Assembly (NCBI GenBank): GCA_024689425.1
Contig: JAILDN010000059.1
Coordinates: forward strand, 1-45,831
Origin: Methanobrevibacter sp.
GTDB lineage: Archaea; Methanobacteriota; Methanobacteria; Methanobacteriales; Methanobacteriaceae
Direction: 5' to 3'
Length of the DNA stretch: 45,831 nt
Position numbers and translations under genes: made by a program. The notes below the pieces were generated by a model. It saw only the letters and a program-made list of their open reading frames with translations, did not search any database and was not told where the DNA came from. Shown piece after piece: positions 1 through 8,593 of the stretch (position 1 is the first letter of the stretch; each line of letters opens with the position of its first letter).

Positions 1-37
1 AAAATGTATATATAATAATAGTGAACTTAATATTATT

Positions 38-310
38 ATGGATGATGAAAAAGTTTTAAATATATTGGGTTATGTAATGGCTTCTTCATATAGGCTTAGT
101 GTAATAAAATATATTGGAAATGGTGTTAGAATACCTTCAGATATTGCAAAAAAAATTGGTGTTAGAACAAACCACATATCTAATGTTTTGGCTGATTTAA
201 AAAAGAATGGTTTGGTTGTTTGTTTAAATGAGGAGGCTCATAAAGGTAGATTATATAAAAATACAGATTTAGCTTTAGATGTTTTAGAATATTTAAATAC
301 CATGGATTGA
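38..310 (+). CDS. Winged-helix DNA-binding protein (ArsR/MarR-like, small)
   Basis: A 90-residue protein that reads as one winged-helix domain. Residues about 30-60 hold the helix-turn-helix (IPSDIAKKIGVRTNHISNVL), followed by a wing-like segment (GLVVCLNEEAHKGRLYKNT). This layout is typical of small archaeal transcription regulators that use one wHTH as a dimer. No ligand-binding or metal-binding domain is present. A TATA-like run lies at about 6-14, only about 25 bases before the ATG, so the transcript has a very short leader or none. It converges with the cpgS gene, and a T/A tract at about 364-380 may end both transcripts. The target is unknown. Confidence 0.75.
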   Translation: MDDEKVLNILGYVMASSYRLSVIKYIGNGVRIPSDIAKKIGVRTNHISNVLADLKKNGLVVCLNEEAHKGRLYKNTDLALDVLEYLNTMD

Positions 311-363
311 ATATTCCAAACTCTTAATAATTCCATCAAAACTTTATAATATAACAAAGACTA

Positions 364-380
364 CTTTTTTTTTAAAAAAA
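364..380. terminator. Convergent T/A-tract terminator
   Basis: A run of T followed by a run of A lies between the stop codons of the convergent wHTH gene and cpgS. Oligo-T tracts end transcription in archaea, and this tract presents one to each strand. There is no strong hairpin. Confidence 0.45.
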
Positions 381-384
381 GAAA

Positions 385-1764
385 TTATGATGATTCATTA
401 AAATCATCAATAGCACCATCAACTAATTCAATAACACTTTTAGCTAAATCAGGGTATGAATCTTTAATGGCAACAGGAATATTATCACAGTAAACTACTT
501 CTAAGCCTGCTTTAATTGCATCTTTTGTTGCAACATCGACAGCTGCAGCTTTAAGTTCAGTTAACATTACATCTGCTTTATCCAGATATTTGGCCATATC
601 TTCTTTTAATAAAGGCCTATTAGATAAATGTGCAGTAGTTCCAATAACTTCACAACTGTAATTTTCTTCCAAATAATCAACTAATTTATCTTTAACATCT
701 TCCGGTGCAGTTGTTGCAAATAAAACTTTTTTTCCAGAAATGTCCTCTAGTGGTTTCGGCCTAAATACCGTTGAAATTATTTTTGCATTAGGGTTGTTTT
801 CTTTTATAAATTCTTCAATTTCAGCAATCTTATCTGTACTGGCCATTGGCTCTTCGCACATTGTTAAAATTACCAAATCTCCTAAACCGATTCTATAAGG
901 GCCGAAATATGTAGTTAAATTACTTAATGGTTGGTTGGCTCCGACTAATACAATTTTTTTATTTGTTTTAATAGGAGGTATGGCAGCTCCACTGCCTTCA
1001 AATATTGCAAATTTAGAATCAACTTCATTAGCTAATTTTGCACCTTTTTTCATATTGGTTAAAAATACCTCACCTGCCATTCCACCACCGCAACGTCTAC
1101 AACCAATGGTTAGGATTCTACTCATTAAAGCATCTTCCCAATGGTCGCTAGCTGCGTGAACTCCCTTTTCAGATTGTTCTAATAAGTATTTTGCTGAAAT
1201 TTCTAACTTTTCGCCATGAACGATTTCTGGTTCTTCAGGTCCGCCTCTTCCCATAGCTATTACGCATGGTTCATATCCATTTTTATCAATCAATCTGGAC
1301 ACAAATCCTGAAACTGCAGTTTTTCCAATACGTTTTCCAGTACCGAGTATTGTTATTGATGGTTTTTCCATAACATCATATTCGCTGTGTGGTTCAAATT
1401 TGAAGTCAGGTCCTTCGTAAGTAATTCCTTCATTTAATACTTTACATGCGATTTTAAATCTTTTCGGGTAATCTAAGATGGGTTCATCACTTAAATCCAT
1501 TACTGTGTCAACATCATATTTTCTAATCATGTCAACAATAATGTCATAGGGAATATCTTTATCTTTTGCAAATTGAACTGGAACGCCCAAAACCTTTGAA
1601 TATGACTCTTCTGAATCATCCCTTAATTTTTCAGTTCCTCCAATAAAAACAACGGCGGAAATATCAATGTGTTCTAAATTGTTTAAGGTATCTATCGCTT
1701 CCTGTGTAACTGGCAGGTAATGTTCACCATCTACAAGACAGAGCATCTTATTTAAATTAGTCAT
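385..1764 (-). CDS. cpgS: Cyclic 2,3-diphosphoglycerate synthetase
   Basis: This 459-residue cytoplasmic enzyme matches the archaeal cyclic 2,3-diphosphoglycerate synthetase family in length and sequence. The family closes 2,3-diphosphoglycerate into the cyclic anhydride using ATP; the product is a compatible solute and phosphate store in Methanobacteriales. A nucleotide-binding loop of the form GTGKRIGKT lies at residues 141-149. The N-terminus ([14 protein letters not shown]) and the glycine-rich [12 protein letters not shown] segment around residue 220 are also family features. The gene stands alone on the minus strand. The enzyme that makes the 2,3-diphosphoglycerate precursor is not in this window. 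Confidence 0.9.
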   Translation of the reverse strand: MTNLNKMLCLVDGEHYLPVTQEAIDTLNNLEHIDISAVVFIGGTEKLRDDSEESYSKVLGVPVQFAKDKDIPYDIIVDMIRKYDVDTVMDLSDEPILDYPKRFKIACKVLNEGITYEGPDFKFEPHSEYDVMEKPSITILGTGKRIGKTAVSGFVSRLIDKNGYEPCVIAMGRGGPEEPEIVHGEKLEISAKYLLEQSEKGVHAASDHWEDALMSRILTIGCRRCGGGMAGEVFLTNMKKGAKLANEVDSKFAIFEGSGAAIPPIKTNKKIVLVGANQPLSNLTTYFGPYRIGLGDLVILTMCEEPMASTDKIAEIEEFIKENNPNAKIISTVFRPKPLEDISGKKVLFATTAPEDVKDKLVDYLEENYSCEVIGTTAHLSNRPLLKEDMAKYLDKADVMLTELKAAAVDVATKDAIKAGLEVVYCDNIPVAIKDSYPDLAKSVIELVDGAIDDFNESS

Positions 1765-1847
1765 GATTTTATATTTTAATTAGGATTTATATTAATATTT
1801 TGAAAAAAAAAGTTGGTGGGTTTGTGATAGTTGGTGGTAAAAAAGGA

Positions 1848-2135
1848 TTAAGCCATCTTAATCTCTTTTTCTGATCGTGTAACTAAATCTGCTAAAGAAT
1901 TACAAACATTATCTGGTATTGAATGGTTGTCTTTATCAGCAATTACTTCAGAAATAATTTTACAGAGAACAAAGATAGCATGCTTGTGTTCTGCTTTTGT
2001 CTTGTGAATGTGGTGAGGGCTTATTTTAAGTGATATGTATTCGCTGCAATCGTTAGTAATTTGATCATCTTCTGCTAAGTATTTTAAAACATAAACCAAA
2101 AATTGATGTAATTGTATCATTTCATCTTTATACAT
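1848..2135 (-). CDS. UPF0058 family protein
   Basis: A 95-residue protein of the archaeal UPF0058 family, recognised by its start (MYKDEMIQLHQFLVYVLKYL) and a histidine-rich centre (ISPHHIHKTKAEHKHAI). It appears all-helical and cytoplasmic, with no signal peptide. The family is widespread in methanogens and halophiles and has no established function; the clustered histidines could bind metal, which is a guess. It is monocistronic, about 80 bases upstream of the start of cpgS on the same strand, and could be co-transcribed with it. Confidence 0.8.
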   Translation of the reverse strand: MYKDEMIQLHQFLVYVLKYLAEDDQITNDCSEYISLKISPHHIHKTKAEHKHAIFVLCKIISEVIADKDNHSIPDNVCNSLADLVTRSEKEIKMA

Positions 2136-2271
2136 ATTTATCTAATCCATTTTGTTATCTTAATTAATTCATCATATTATATTTTGAATTAATGTATACT
2201 TTTAACCTTTTTTCTATGAATATAATATTATTTTTAATCATATTTAAAGATAAGTATTAATGCAACTTTTT

Positions 2272-3060
2272 TTAAATTATTTTCCCAATTAAATTTGTAT
2301 AAACTTCAATAAGTTCATCATCCAAGTATCTCAGGCCTTTTTCTGTTATTCCATTCTTTGTCGCTACCTTTTTGATTATATCTTCATTATTGAATGTATT
2401 TTCATTTAATAATTGTGATGTGGACATGTTGGTAGTAATAAGCAATTTTAGGAATTCTTCCTTATCAATGCTTGAATTTAAAGAGAGTTGGCTGGCTAGT
2501 TTTTCTACTGCCAATGATATAAATGCGGGCATGCAACTGGTTGTAAATGTTAATATTTCCAGTTCATTTTCATCTTTGACAATTTTGATGTCACTAAATT
2601 CATTAAACAATTTTTCAATATAATCTTTGTTTTCAGTTGAAACGTTTTCATCATGTTTGATTAATGAAACTCCTTTTTTAGGATTTTTGCCATCGTATGT
2701 TGAGGCAATTGTTGGAATAATGCAAGTCATATTGTTCGGATAATTTTCAAGCCTTTTTTTGTTGTCTATGCCTGCACAGCAGTAAATCAGATGTGTATTC
2801 TCATTGATGTCGGGATATATTTCCTCCAATACGTCAAAAAACATTGGGGTTTGTACGCATATTATTATTTTTTCACAATTTCTAGAAACTTCAGTATTTG
2901 AGTCAGTACATGTTACTATTTCATTGTCTTTTAGAAATTCTATTTTATCAATGTGTCTATTTGAAATGTATAACTTATTAAAATCATCGTTTGCAATGTT
3001 CAATATGTTTTGCACGAGGAGTTCTCCAATATTTCCATAGCCAATTATTCCAAGATTCAT
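2272..3060 (-). CDS. ProC-like NAD(P)-binding protein (pyrroline-5-carboxylate reductase family)
   Basis: A 262-residue protein with an N-terminal Rossmann motif (GYGNIG, residues 7-12) and a C-terminal segment ([18 protein letters not shown]) resembling the helical dimerisation domain of pyrroline-5-carboxylate reductase, where the family pattern is close to SPGGTTxxGLxxLE. The middle ([17 protein letters not shown]) also fits the family. It starts within the stop of the upstream UPF0280 gene (ATGA overlap), so the two are translationally coupled. Sequence divergence from true ProC suggests a paralogue rather than a proline-synthesis enzyme. The substrate cannot be assigned. Confidence 0.7.
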   Translation of the reverse strand: MNLGIIGYGNIGELLVQNILNIANDDFNKLYISNRHIDKIEFLKDNEIVTCTDSNTEVSRNCEKIIICVQTPMFFDVLEEIYPDINENTHLIYCCAGIDNKKRLENYPNNMTCIIPTIASTYDGKNPKKGVSLIKHDENVSTENKDYIEKLFNEFSDIKIVKDENELEILTFTTSCMPAFISLAVEKLASQLSLNSSIDKEEFLKLLITTNMSTSQLLNENTFNNEDIIKKVATKNGITEKGLRYLDDELIEVYTNLIGKII

Positions 3061-3773
3061 AACATCACCTTAAACTCATTACTCTCAACTATTTTTGGTA
3101 GCTTGCCGACAGTCCCAACATTTTCATCAGATATAATTAATATTCCATTGTAAAATTCCCTATAATTTTCAGCTATCTCCAATGCGTTTGCAACTTTTTC
3201 TTCACTATCTTCACCTTTCACTTCATTAGCAATTCTTGTTGCTAGTCCGTCGGCTATTGAAGGGCTTTTGGAAATAACCGTCACACTATCAGATTCACCG
3301 AAACTTATGGAATGGCCTATTTTGCCTGATGAAGTACAAATTCCCAATGGGGTTTTTCTCTTTTTTATTTCAAATGCAATGTTATTTCCCAATATTTCAT
3401 TATTTGAATAAATTCCACATAATACCTTTTCATCATTTACTAAAGCTATGTCTCCACCATTTTCAACGATTGAATAAGAAGATTCGTTTTTCATCAAGTA
3501 ATTGAGACTCATTTCAGATATTGTTCCGGCTACACATGCCATAGGGCCAACATCAGCGCAATTTGAATATTCATACATTTTTAAAACAATTGGACTTAAA
3601 TTATCGTCATTACATTTTAATGGTTCTAATGAAAGTAAAAAGTCTTTATTTCTTTGGATATGCCTTTTTAAATCATGTCTGATTTTGAAAATATATTGTT
3701 TTAGATTATTATTTTCTAAATCAGTTGTTAATCGTATATGGGTTTGATCCAAATCTATTTCTTCAAAATGCAT
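3057..3773 (-). CDS. UPF0280 family protein (ApbE-related fold)
   Basis: A 238-residue protein of the archaeal UPF0280 family, which resembles the ApbE flavin-transferase fold. Diagnostic segments are [12 protein letters not shown] (about residues 77-88), [10 protein letters not shown] (about 102-111), and [23 protein letters not shown] (split here as [12 protein letters not shown] then [11 protein letters not shown]). The family is common in methanogens and uncharacterised; some relatives sit near flavin or corrinoid genes. It is first in a two-gene unit, overlapping the ProC-like gene by four bases. It is divergent from the LarE-like gene, with about 150 bases of AT-rich DNA between the two starts. 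Confidence 0.8.
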   Translation of the reverse strand: MHFEEIDLDQTHIRLTTDLENNNLKQYIFKIRHDLKRHIQRNKDFLLSLEPLKCNDDNLSPIVLKMYEYSNCADVGPMACVAGTISEMSLNYLMKNESSYSIVENGGDIALVNDEKVLCGIYSNNEILGNNIAFEIKKRKTPLGICTSSGKIGHSISFGESDSVTVISKSPSIADGLATRIANEVKGEDSEEKVANALEIAENYREFYNGILIISDENVGTVGKLPKIVESNEFKVML

Positions 3774-3925
3774 ATAACTATTTCTTTATTAAAATATTTT
3801 TAAATATTTGCAATCCAATAAAATTGATAGTAAATTTTATATATATTAACGATTGTTATATTACATTAATTGTTTAAAAGATGATTTTTATATTAAAATA
3901 TAAATCCAGTATTCATGGGATAAAA

Positions 3926-4930
3926 ATGAACTTAGAAGATAAGATTGATATTGTAAAAAACATATTAAGAGGTAAAAAAGTAGCTGTTGGCTTTTCAGGA
4001 GGTGCTGATTCAACATTGCTGGTTTATCTATCTTCAAAAGTTGCAAAAAATACTTTGGCTATTACCATTAATAACCATATGTTTCCTAATGGATTTATAG
4101 AAGATACTAAAAAGTCAGCAAAATCCTTTGGGATAAATCATGAAATAATCGACATTGATTTTTATGAAAATGGGGATTTTTTGGCTAATGATTCTAGCAG
4201 ATGTTATGACTGTAGAAACTTGATGTATGAAGAAATTGAAAAGTTGGCTCTTGAAAAAGGCTTTGATTTCATTTGCGATGGAAATAACATCAGTGATTTA
4301 GTGGTAGATAGGCCAGGAATACTCATAACATATAAGAAGAACTTTAAAACCCCATTCATTGAAGCCAAATTAACATCAAAAGAAATCCATGAATATTTAA
4401 ATAGAAATAATATTCCCTATTCAAAATCAACAACATGTCTTTTAACAAGGTTTCCAACAAATACTCGAGCCACTAAGGAAAAAATAGAGCAAATCAATTA
4501 TTGTGAAAATTACATTTTAAACAACACTGACTGTCAGATTGTTAAAGTTAGAAATTTAGGAGATATTGCAGTCATTGAAGTGGATAAAACAAATGAATTA
4601 TTAAATAATTTCAATGAAATCGAAGAAGAGTTAAAAGATAAAGGATTTAAAAAAGTAACTTTAAACTTATCAGAGATTGATGATGATGAATATATTAGCA
4701 TAGACTTTAATGATAATTCATTTACATACCAGCTTCCATTTACAATAAATCTTGAGAATACAAAAGAACAACTTAAAAATGAGAGTATTGATGAAAGTAA
4801 AGATAAAATTGAACTTGAAAATCTGGTAATATTTGAAAACGGATTAATCAAAGGAGAGAATTTAGAAAGTTATGAAATAGCATTAAATGAATTTATGGAA
4901 ATATTGCCTAGATTAAGGAGAAATATTTGA
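3926..4930 (+). CDS. LarE-like ATP-dependent sulfur transferase (PP-loop ATPase)
   Basis: An N-type ATP pyrophosphatase with a PP-loop SGGADST at residues 24-30. Further LarE-family landmarks are RCYDC with Cys93 and Cys96, a DRPG turn, TPFIEAKLT, and TTCLLTR with Cys171. Cys171 lies where LarE carries the cysteine that gives up its sulfur (Cys176 in Lactobacillus, by recollection). The ATG at 3926 is chosen because GGGA lies five bases upstream; an in-frame ATG at 3881 would add 15 residues. The protein has 334 residues, longer than typical LarE (about 270), with an acidic C-terminal extension of unknown role. It lies just upstream of comA. LarB and LarC are not in this window, so a nickel-pincer role is uncertain and sulfur delivery to another pathway is possible. 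Confidence 0.75.
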   Translation: MNLEDKIDIVKNILRGKKVAVGFSGGADSTLLVYLSSKVAKNTLAITINNHMFPNGFIEDTKKSAKSFGINHEIIDIDFYENGDFLANDSSRCYDCRNLMYEEIEKLALEKGFDFICDGNNISDLVVDRPGILITYKKNFKTPFIEAKLTSKEIHEYLNRNNIPYSKSTTCLLTRFPTNTRATKEKIEQINYCENYILNNTDCQIVKVRNLGDIAVIEVDKTNELLNNFNEIEEELKDKGFKKVTLNLSEIDDDEYISIDFNDNSFTYQLPFTINLENTKEQLKNESIDESKDKIELENLVIFENGLIKGENLESYEIALNEFMEILPRLRRNI

Positions 4931-5008
4931 AAAATTAAAATTTTGGATAAAGTAGTTAAATAACAAATTACAATAATTAATTAAATATAATAATTGAATG
5001 TGATAATC

Positions 5009-5779
5009 TTGAAAGCTTTTGAATTTTTATTAAATAAACGTGAAGAAAAACCTAGAAGTAAAGGCATTACTATGGTTTTAGATAAAGGTTTAGGTCTTGA
5101 AACAGCTCAAAGTCTCATGGATATTTCAGGAGAATATGTGGATTATTTAAAATTCGGATGGGGAACATCCATAATTCATGATGAAGAAATCATAAAAGCA
5201 AAAGTGGAAATGTATAAAGCTCATGACATTACTCCATATACAGGAGGTACATTATTTGAATTGGCTTATATGAATGGTAAATTGGATGAATTTTTCACTA
5301 GGGCTCATGAACTTGGTTTTCCGGCAATTGAGATATCTGATGGTTCTATTACTTTAGACCATAAGGATAAATTAGAATCCATTAAAAAAGCTAGAGCAAA
5401 TGGATTTGAAGTATTGTCAGAAGTAGGTAAAAAAGACCCTAATTTGGATAAGGAATTGTCCTTGGATGAAAGAATTGAACTGATGCAATCTGAACTCGAT
5501 GCAGGATCTTCTTTAATAATCGTTGAAGCAAGAGAAGGTGGAAAAAACATCGGAATATTCGATGCATCAGGAAAAGCGAAAGATGATGAAATAGATTATA
5601 TATTAGAACATATTGATAATGAAAAAATACTTTGGGAAGCTCCAAATAAAGACCAACAAGTTTATTTCATTTTGAAACTTGGAAATACAGTTAACTTAGG
5701 AAATGTCTCAAGTGATGATATAACTTCTCTTGAAACCTTAAGACAAGGTTTAAGAGGAGATACTGTTGGAAAGATATAA
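5009..5779 (+). CDS. comA: Phosphosulfolactate synthase
   Basis: ComA adds sulfite to phosphoenolpyruvate to give (R)-phosphosulfolactate, the first step of coenzyme M synthesis in most methanogens. The protein is a TIM barrel with the family motifs TMVLDKGLGL, YLKFGWGTS, TPYTGGTLFE, FPAIEISDGS and IIVEAREGG. The start is probably the TTG at 5009 (MKAFEFLL), preceded at 5000-5004 by GTGAT, a common ribosome-binding sequence here. In-frame TTG at 4994 and GTG at 5000 are alternatives that add five or three residues. The next gene begins inside the end of comA. comB and comC are not in this window. Confidence 0.92.
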   Translation: MKAFEFLLNKREEKPRSKGITMVLDKGLGLETAQSLMDISGEYVDYLKFGWGTSIIHDEEIIKAKVEMYKAHDITPYTGGTLFELAYMNGKLDEFFTRAHELGFPAIEISDGSITLDHKDKLESIKKARANGFEVLSEVGKKDPNLDKELSLDERIELMQSELDAGSSLIIVEAREGGKNIGIFDASGKAKDDEIDYILEHIDNEKILWEAPNKDQQVYFILKLGNTVNLGNVSSDDITSLETLRQGLRGDTVGKI

Positions 5780-7043
5780 AGAAGGTTTAAAATTGAATAA
5801 TAGGACTATAAATCAAATCAATCAAAAGATTGAAAATGGCGAAGCCAATATTTATACAGCAGAAGAATTTAAAAAGCTAGTTAAAAATGATGATGCGCCT
5901 AGTTTTGATGAAGTTGATGTAGTAACCACAGGAACTTGTGGTGTGATGAGCGGTACAGCGGCGATTCTAAATTTCTATGTATCAGAACCTGGCGAATTCA
6001 TTAGAGCTAAAAACGTTTATTTAAATGGAGTTCCGGCTTATCCTGGGCCATGTCCTAATGAATGGTTAGGTGTTGTTGATGTTATTTTGCATGGAACAAC
6101 ACATTCTATGGATGATATAAATTATGGTGGAGGGTTCCTTTTAAAAGATATACTTGAAGGAAAATCCATTGATGTTAAAGTTGAAAGTGTTGATGGAAAA
6201 ATAATAGAAAATACAATAACCCATGAGGATATTAAAAGAGCACAGATTGTAGGTTCACGTATGGCATTTAAAAACTATACTGCTTTTACCAATCCAAATA
6301 AAGAAGCAATCGCATCAATCTTTGCAGCCATACCTCTTGAAGGTAATTTGTCAGGGATAACATTTTCCGGTTGTGGAGATTTAAATCCTCTGCAAAATGA
6401 TATACCTCACAACGTAATTAAAACTGGTGTAAAAGTATTGTTAAATGGCACTCAAGGATTTATTTTAGGGGATGGAACAAGATCAAGTGCTGAAAAACCT
6501 AATTTAATGCTTTCAGCAGATTTTACTCAAATGAATCCGTATTATATAGGTGGATTTAAAACCGGCCAAGGGGCAGAAATATATAATACCGTAGCTATTC
6601 CAATACCTGTTTTAAATGAAGAAATTTATAATAATTTACTTGTAACAGATGAAGAAATCGATTTGCCTGTTTCAGATATTAAAGGCCGCCATTTGCCTTT
6701 AACTCAAACTAATTATGATGAAATGTGGTCAGGTTATGATTTAAGACCACAATATGATAGAAGTAAATGTTCTGTCTGTGAGAAATGTAAAGTAGAAGAA
6801 ATATGTCCGACTAATGCATTTAAAGGGGACATGTTGGATTTATCACGTTGTTTTGGCTGTGGAATGTGTGCTAATTTCTGCCGTCACAATGCATTTGAAA
6901 TGAATACTGGGGACGTTGATTTGGAAATCAATGGTGAAAATGTAAATATTCCTATTATTTGTAGACAATCAGATAGATTAAGGGCAAATAAATTAGCGCT
7001 TGAATTGAAGAAATTGATTAAAAATCAAGAATTTAAATTATGA
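5766..7043 (+). CDS. Methanogenesis marker 16 metalloprotein (DUF39 plus ferredoxin; proposed ComF)
   Basis: The first 320 residues are a DUF39 (COG1900) domain, the family that includes the homocysteine-forming sulfur-insertion enzymes of methanogens. Cys58 in TTGTCGVMSG, GPCPNEW and FSGCGDLNP supply candidate catalytic cysteines. A C-terminal two-cluster ferredoxin follows: Cys335/338/341/347, with unusually long last spacing, and Cys362/365/368/372. Methanogenesis marker 16 has been proposed (as ComF, from memory) to convert sulfoacetaldehyde to coenzyme M. The position directly after comA supports that role. Start choice: TTG 5766 has GAGGAG at 5754-5759 and overlaps comA by 14 bases; TTG 5793, with GAAGG upstream, is an alternative that fits the usual N-terminus. 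Confidence 0.85.
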   Translation: MERYKEGLKLNNRTINQINQKIENGEANIYTAEEFKKLVKNDDAPSFDEVDVVTTGTCGVMSGTAAILNFYVSEPGEFIRAKNVYLNGVPAYPGPCPNEWLGVVDVILHGTTHSMDDINYGGGFLLKDILEGKSIDVKVESVDGKIIENTITHEDIKRAQIVGSRMAFKNYTAFTNPNKEAIASIFAAIPLEGNLSGITFSGCGDLNPLQNDIPHNVIKTGVKVLLNGTQGFILGDGTRSSAEKPNLMLSADFTQMNPYYIGGFKTGQGAEIYNTVAIPIPVLNEEIYNNLLVTDEEIDLPVSDIKGRHLPLTQTNYDEMWSGYDLRPQYDRSKCSVCEKCKVEEICPTNAFKGDMLDLSRCFGCGMCANFCRHNAFEMNTGDVDLEINGENVNIPIICRQSDRLRANKLALELKKLIKNQEFKL

Positions 7044-7052
7044 GGTAAATAA

Positions 7053-7655
7053 ATGACTTCAAAACAGAACCTTGATGATTCACCAATAGATTTTGCAGAA
7101 AGAATCATTGGTGATGTAAAAAACTCAAAAGATGAAGGAGTTTTAAAATGTGTACAATGTGGAATGTGTACATCAACATGTCCTGCGGCAAGACACTCAG
7201 ATTATAATCCTCGGGAAATCATAGAAAGGGTTTTAGAGGGTGACACTTCAATTTTAGAAGATGATTTAATTTGGAATTGTTTCTATTGTTATACCTGTCA
7301 CAGTGTATGTCCTGTGGGAAATAGTGTTTGTGAAGTAAACCAAATTCTAAAGCAAATAGCAATATCCAATGAAATAGGCTATGATAAACTCTATGAGTAT
7401 ATGGGATTTGCGGATTCTTATTTCACAGCAGCTATTGGTGCTATTCCGGAGATATTCTTTGAGGATATTGGTCGTGATGTTCCGGGATGGTGGGATTTTA
7501 GAAATAATCTGGTCGATATTCGTGAAGAATTAGAATTAGACCCTCCATTAATGCCACCAAAAGACGTTATTGATGAAGTTAGTTTAATCTTAACAATCAC
7601 GGGCTTTAAAGAAAAGATTGAAAAAATCAGAGCTTCACAGGAGGTGGAAAAATGA
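7053..7655 (+). CDS. hdrC: HdrC-like iron-sulfur subunit
   Basis: A 200-residue subunit with two classical [4Fe-4S] motifs: Cys33/36/39/43 followed by proline, and Cys76/79/82/86 followed by proline. It aligns by eye along its length with HdrC, which passes electrons between HdrA and HdrB. A GAGGT ribosome-binding site lies six bases before the ATG, nine bases after the MMP16 stop. Its last four bases overlap hdrB. It belongs to a paralogous Hdr set next to coenzyme M biosynthesis genes, so a role in the main methanogenic CoB-CoM disulfide cycle should not be assumed. No cluster ligand is missing in this subunit. Confidence 0.88.
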   Translation: MTSKQNLDDSPIDFAERIIGDVKNSKDEGVLKCVQCGMCTSTCPAARHSDYNPREIIERVLEGDTSILEDDLIWNCFYCYTCHSVCPVGNSVCEVNQILKQIAISNEIGYDKLYEYMGFADSYFTAAIGAIPEIFFEDIGRDVPGWWDFRNNLVDIREELELDPPLMPPKDVIDEVSLILTITGFKEKIEKIRASQEVEK

Positions 7656-8593
7656 AATCCCTGCCTGATAAAAATATTTTACTTTTCAGAAGTTGTCTTG
7701 TAAGTGTAGAATATCCTGGTGTAGAGTCATCAACTAAATTTGTTTTTGATAAGTTGGGTATTGATTATGCGATATCTGAAAAGCAAACCTGTTGTACTGG
7801 TTTAGGCCATTATTCTGATGTATTTAATCAAATTGACACATCAGCTATTGGCGCCCGTAATTTTAAAATAGCTAAAAATCTCAATAGGCCAAATCTGGTG
7901 ATGATGTGTGCAACATGTTATGCAATCAATAAAAAATCTGTTAAACTACTTAATAAGAAAGACGACTTAAGAGATCATATTAATCAATTATTTGATGAAA
8001 ACGGTTTAAGTCACTTAAAATACGAAAAAGATGACTTAAATCCAACTGAAAACATATTCCATGTAGTAGATATTCTTTATGGTAAAAAAGATGAAATTAA
8101 AAAACATATTAAATATGATTTAAGCGAATATAAAATTGCAACCCACCACGGTTGTCATTACTGTAAAGTTCACTATGAGGATACTATTGCAGGTTTTAGA
8201 GATCCCAATATATTAGATGAGCTTGTTGAAGCGTGCGGCTGCGAAAGTATCGGCTGGTATGACCACAAAAGGGCAACTTGTGGAACTGGATTTAGACAAA
8301 GGTATTCAAATCCGGATTTATCATTTACTGCAACTGCAGATAAAATGAATGCATTAGGCGATGAAGATGTTGAAATTCTTATTCATTTATGTCCTAATTG
8401 CCATATTCAATTTGATAGATATCAACATTTAATTTCCGAACGTGAAGGAAGAACCTTTAAGGCAATACATTTAAATATTGCTCAATTTATTGCATTGGCA
8501 ATGGGTGGAGACTTTGATAAAGTAATTGGTGTTAAGGCCCATACCGTACCAATTGATTCAGTAATAAAAGACTTAAAGGAGGTTGACAAATGA
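7652..8593 (+). CDS. hdrB: HdrB-like CCG-domain subunit with altered second cluster motif
   Basis: A 313-residue protein with two CCG domains, the family of the HdrB subunit where two noncubane [4Fe-4S] clusters cleave heterodisulfide. The first motif is intact: Cys15, Cys47-Cys48, Cys86 and Cys89. The second has Cys168, then Thr209-Cys210 instead of a Cys-Cys pair (ACT at 8276-8278), then Cys247 and Cys250. An additional Cys171 lies three residues after Cys168, where HdrB usually has a non-cysteine. A strong GGAGGTGG site precedes the ATG, and both ends overlap the neighbours by four bases, so hdrC, hdrB and hdrA are translated as a coupled unit. The altered motif suggests a paralogue acting on a different substrate. 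Confidence 0.88.
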   Translation: MKSLPDKNILLFRSCLVSVEYPGVESSTKFVFDKLGIDYAISEKQTCCTGLGHYSDVFNQIDTSAIGARNFKIAKNLNRPNLVMMCATCYAINKKSVKLLNKKDDLRDHINQLFDENGLSHLKYEKDDLNPTENIFHVVDILYGKKDEIKKHIKYDLSEYKIATHHGCHYCKVHYEDTIAGFRDPNILDELVEACGCESIGWYDHKRATCGTGFRQRYSNPDLSFTATADKMNALGDEDVEILIHLCPNCHIQFDRYQHLISEREGRTFKAIHLNIAQFIALAMGGDFDKVIGVKAHTVPIDSVIKDLKEVDK

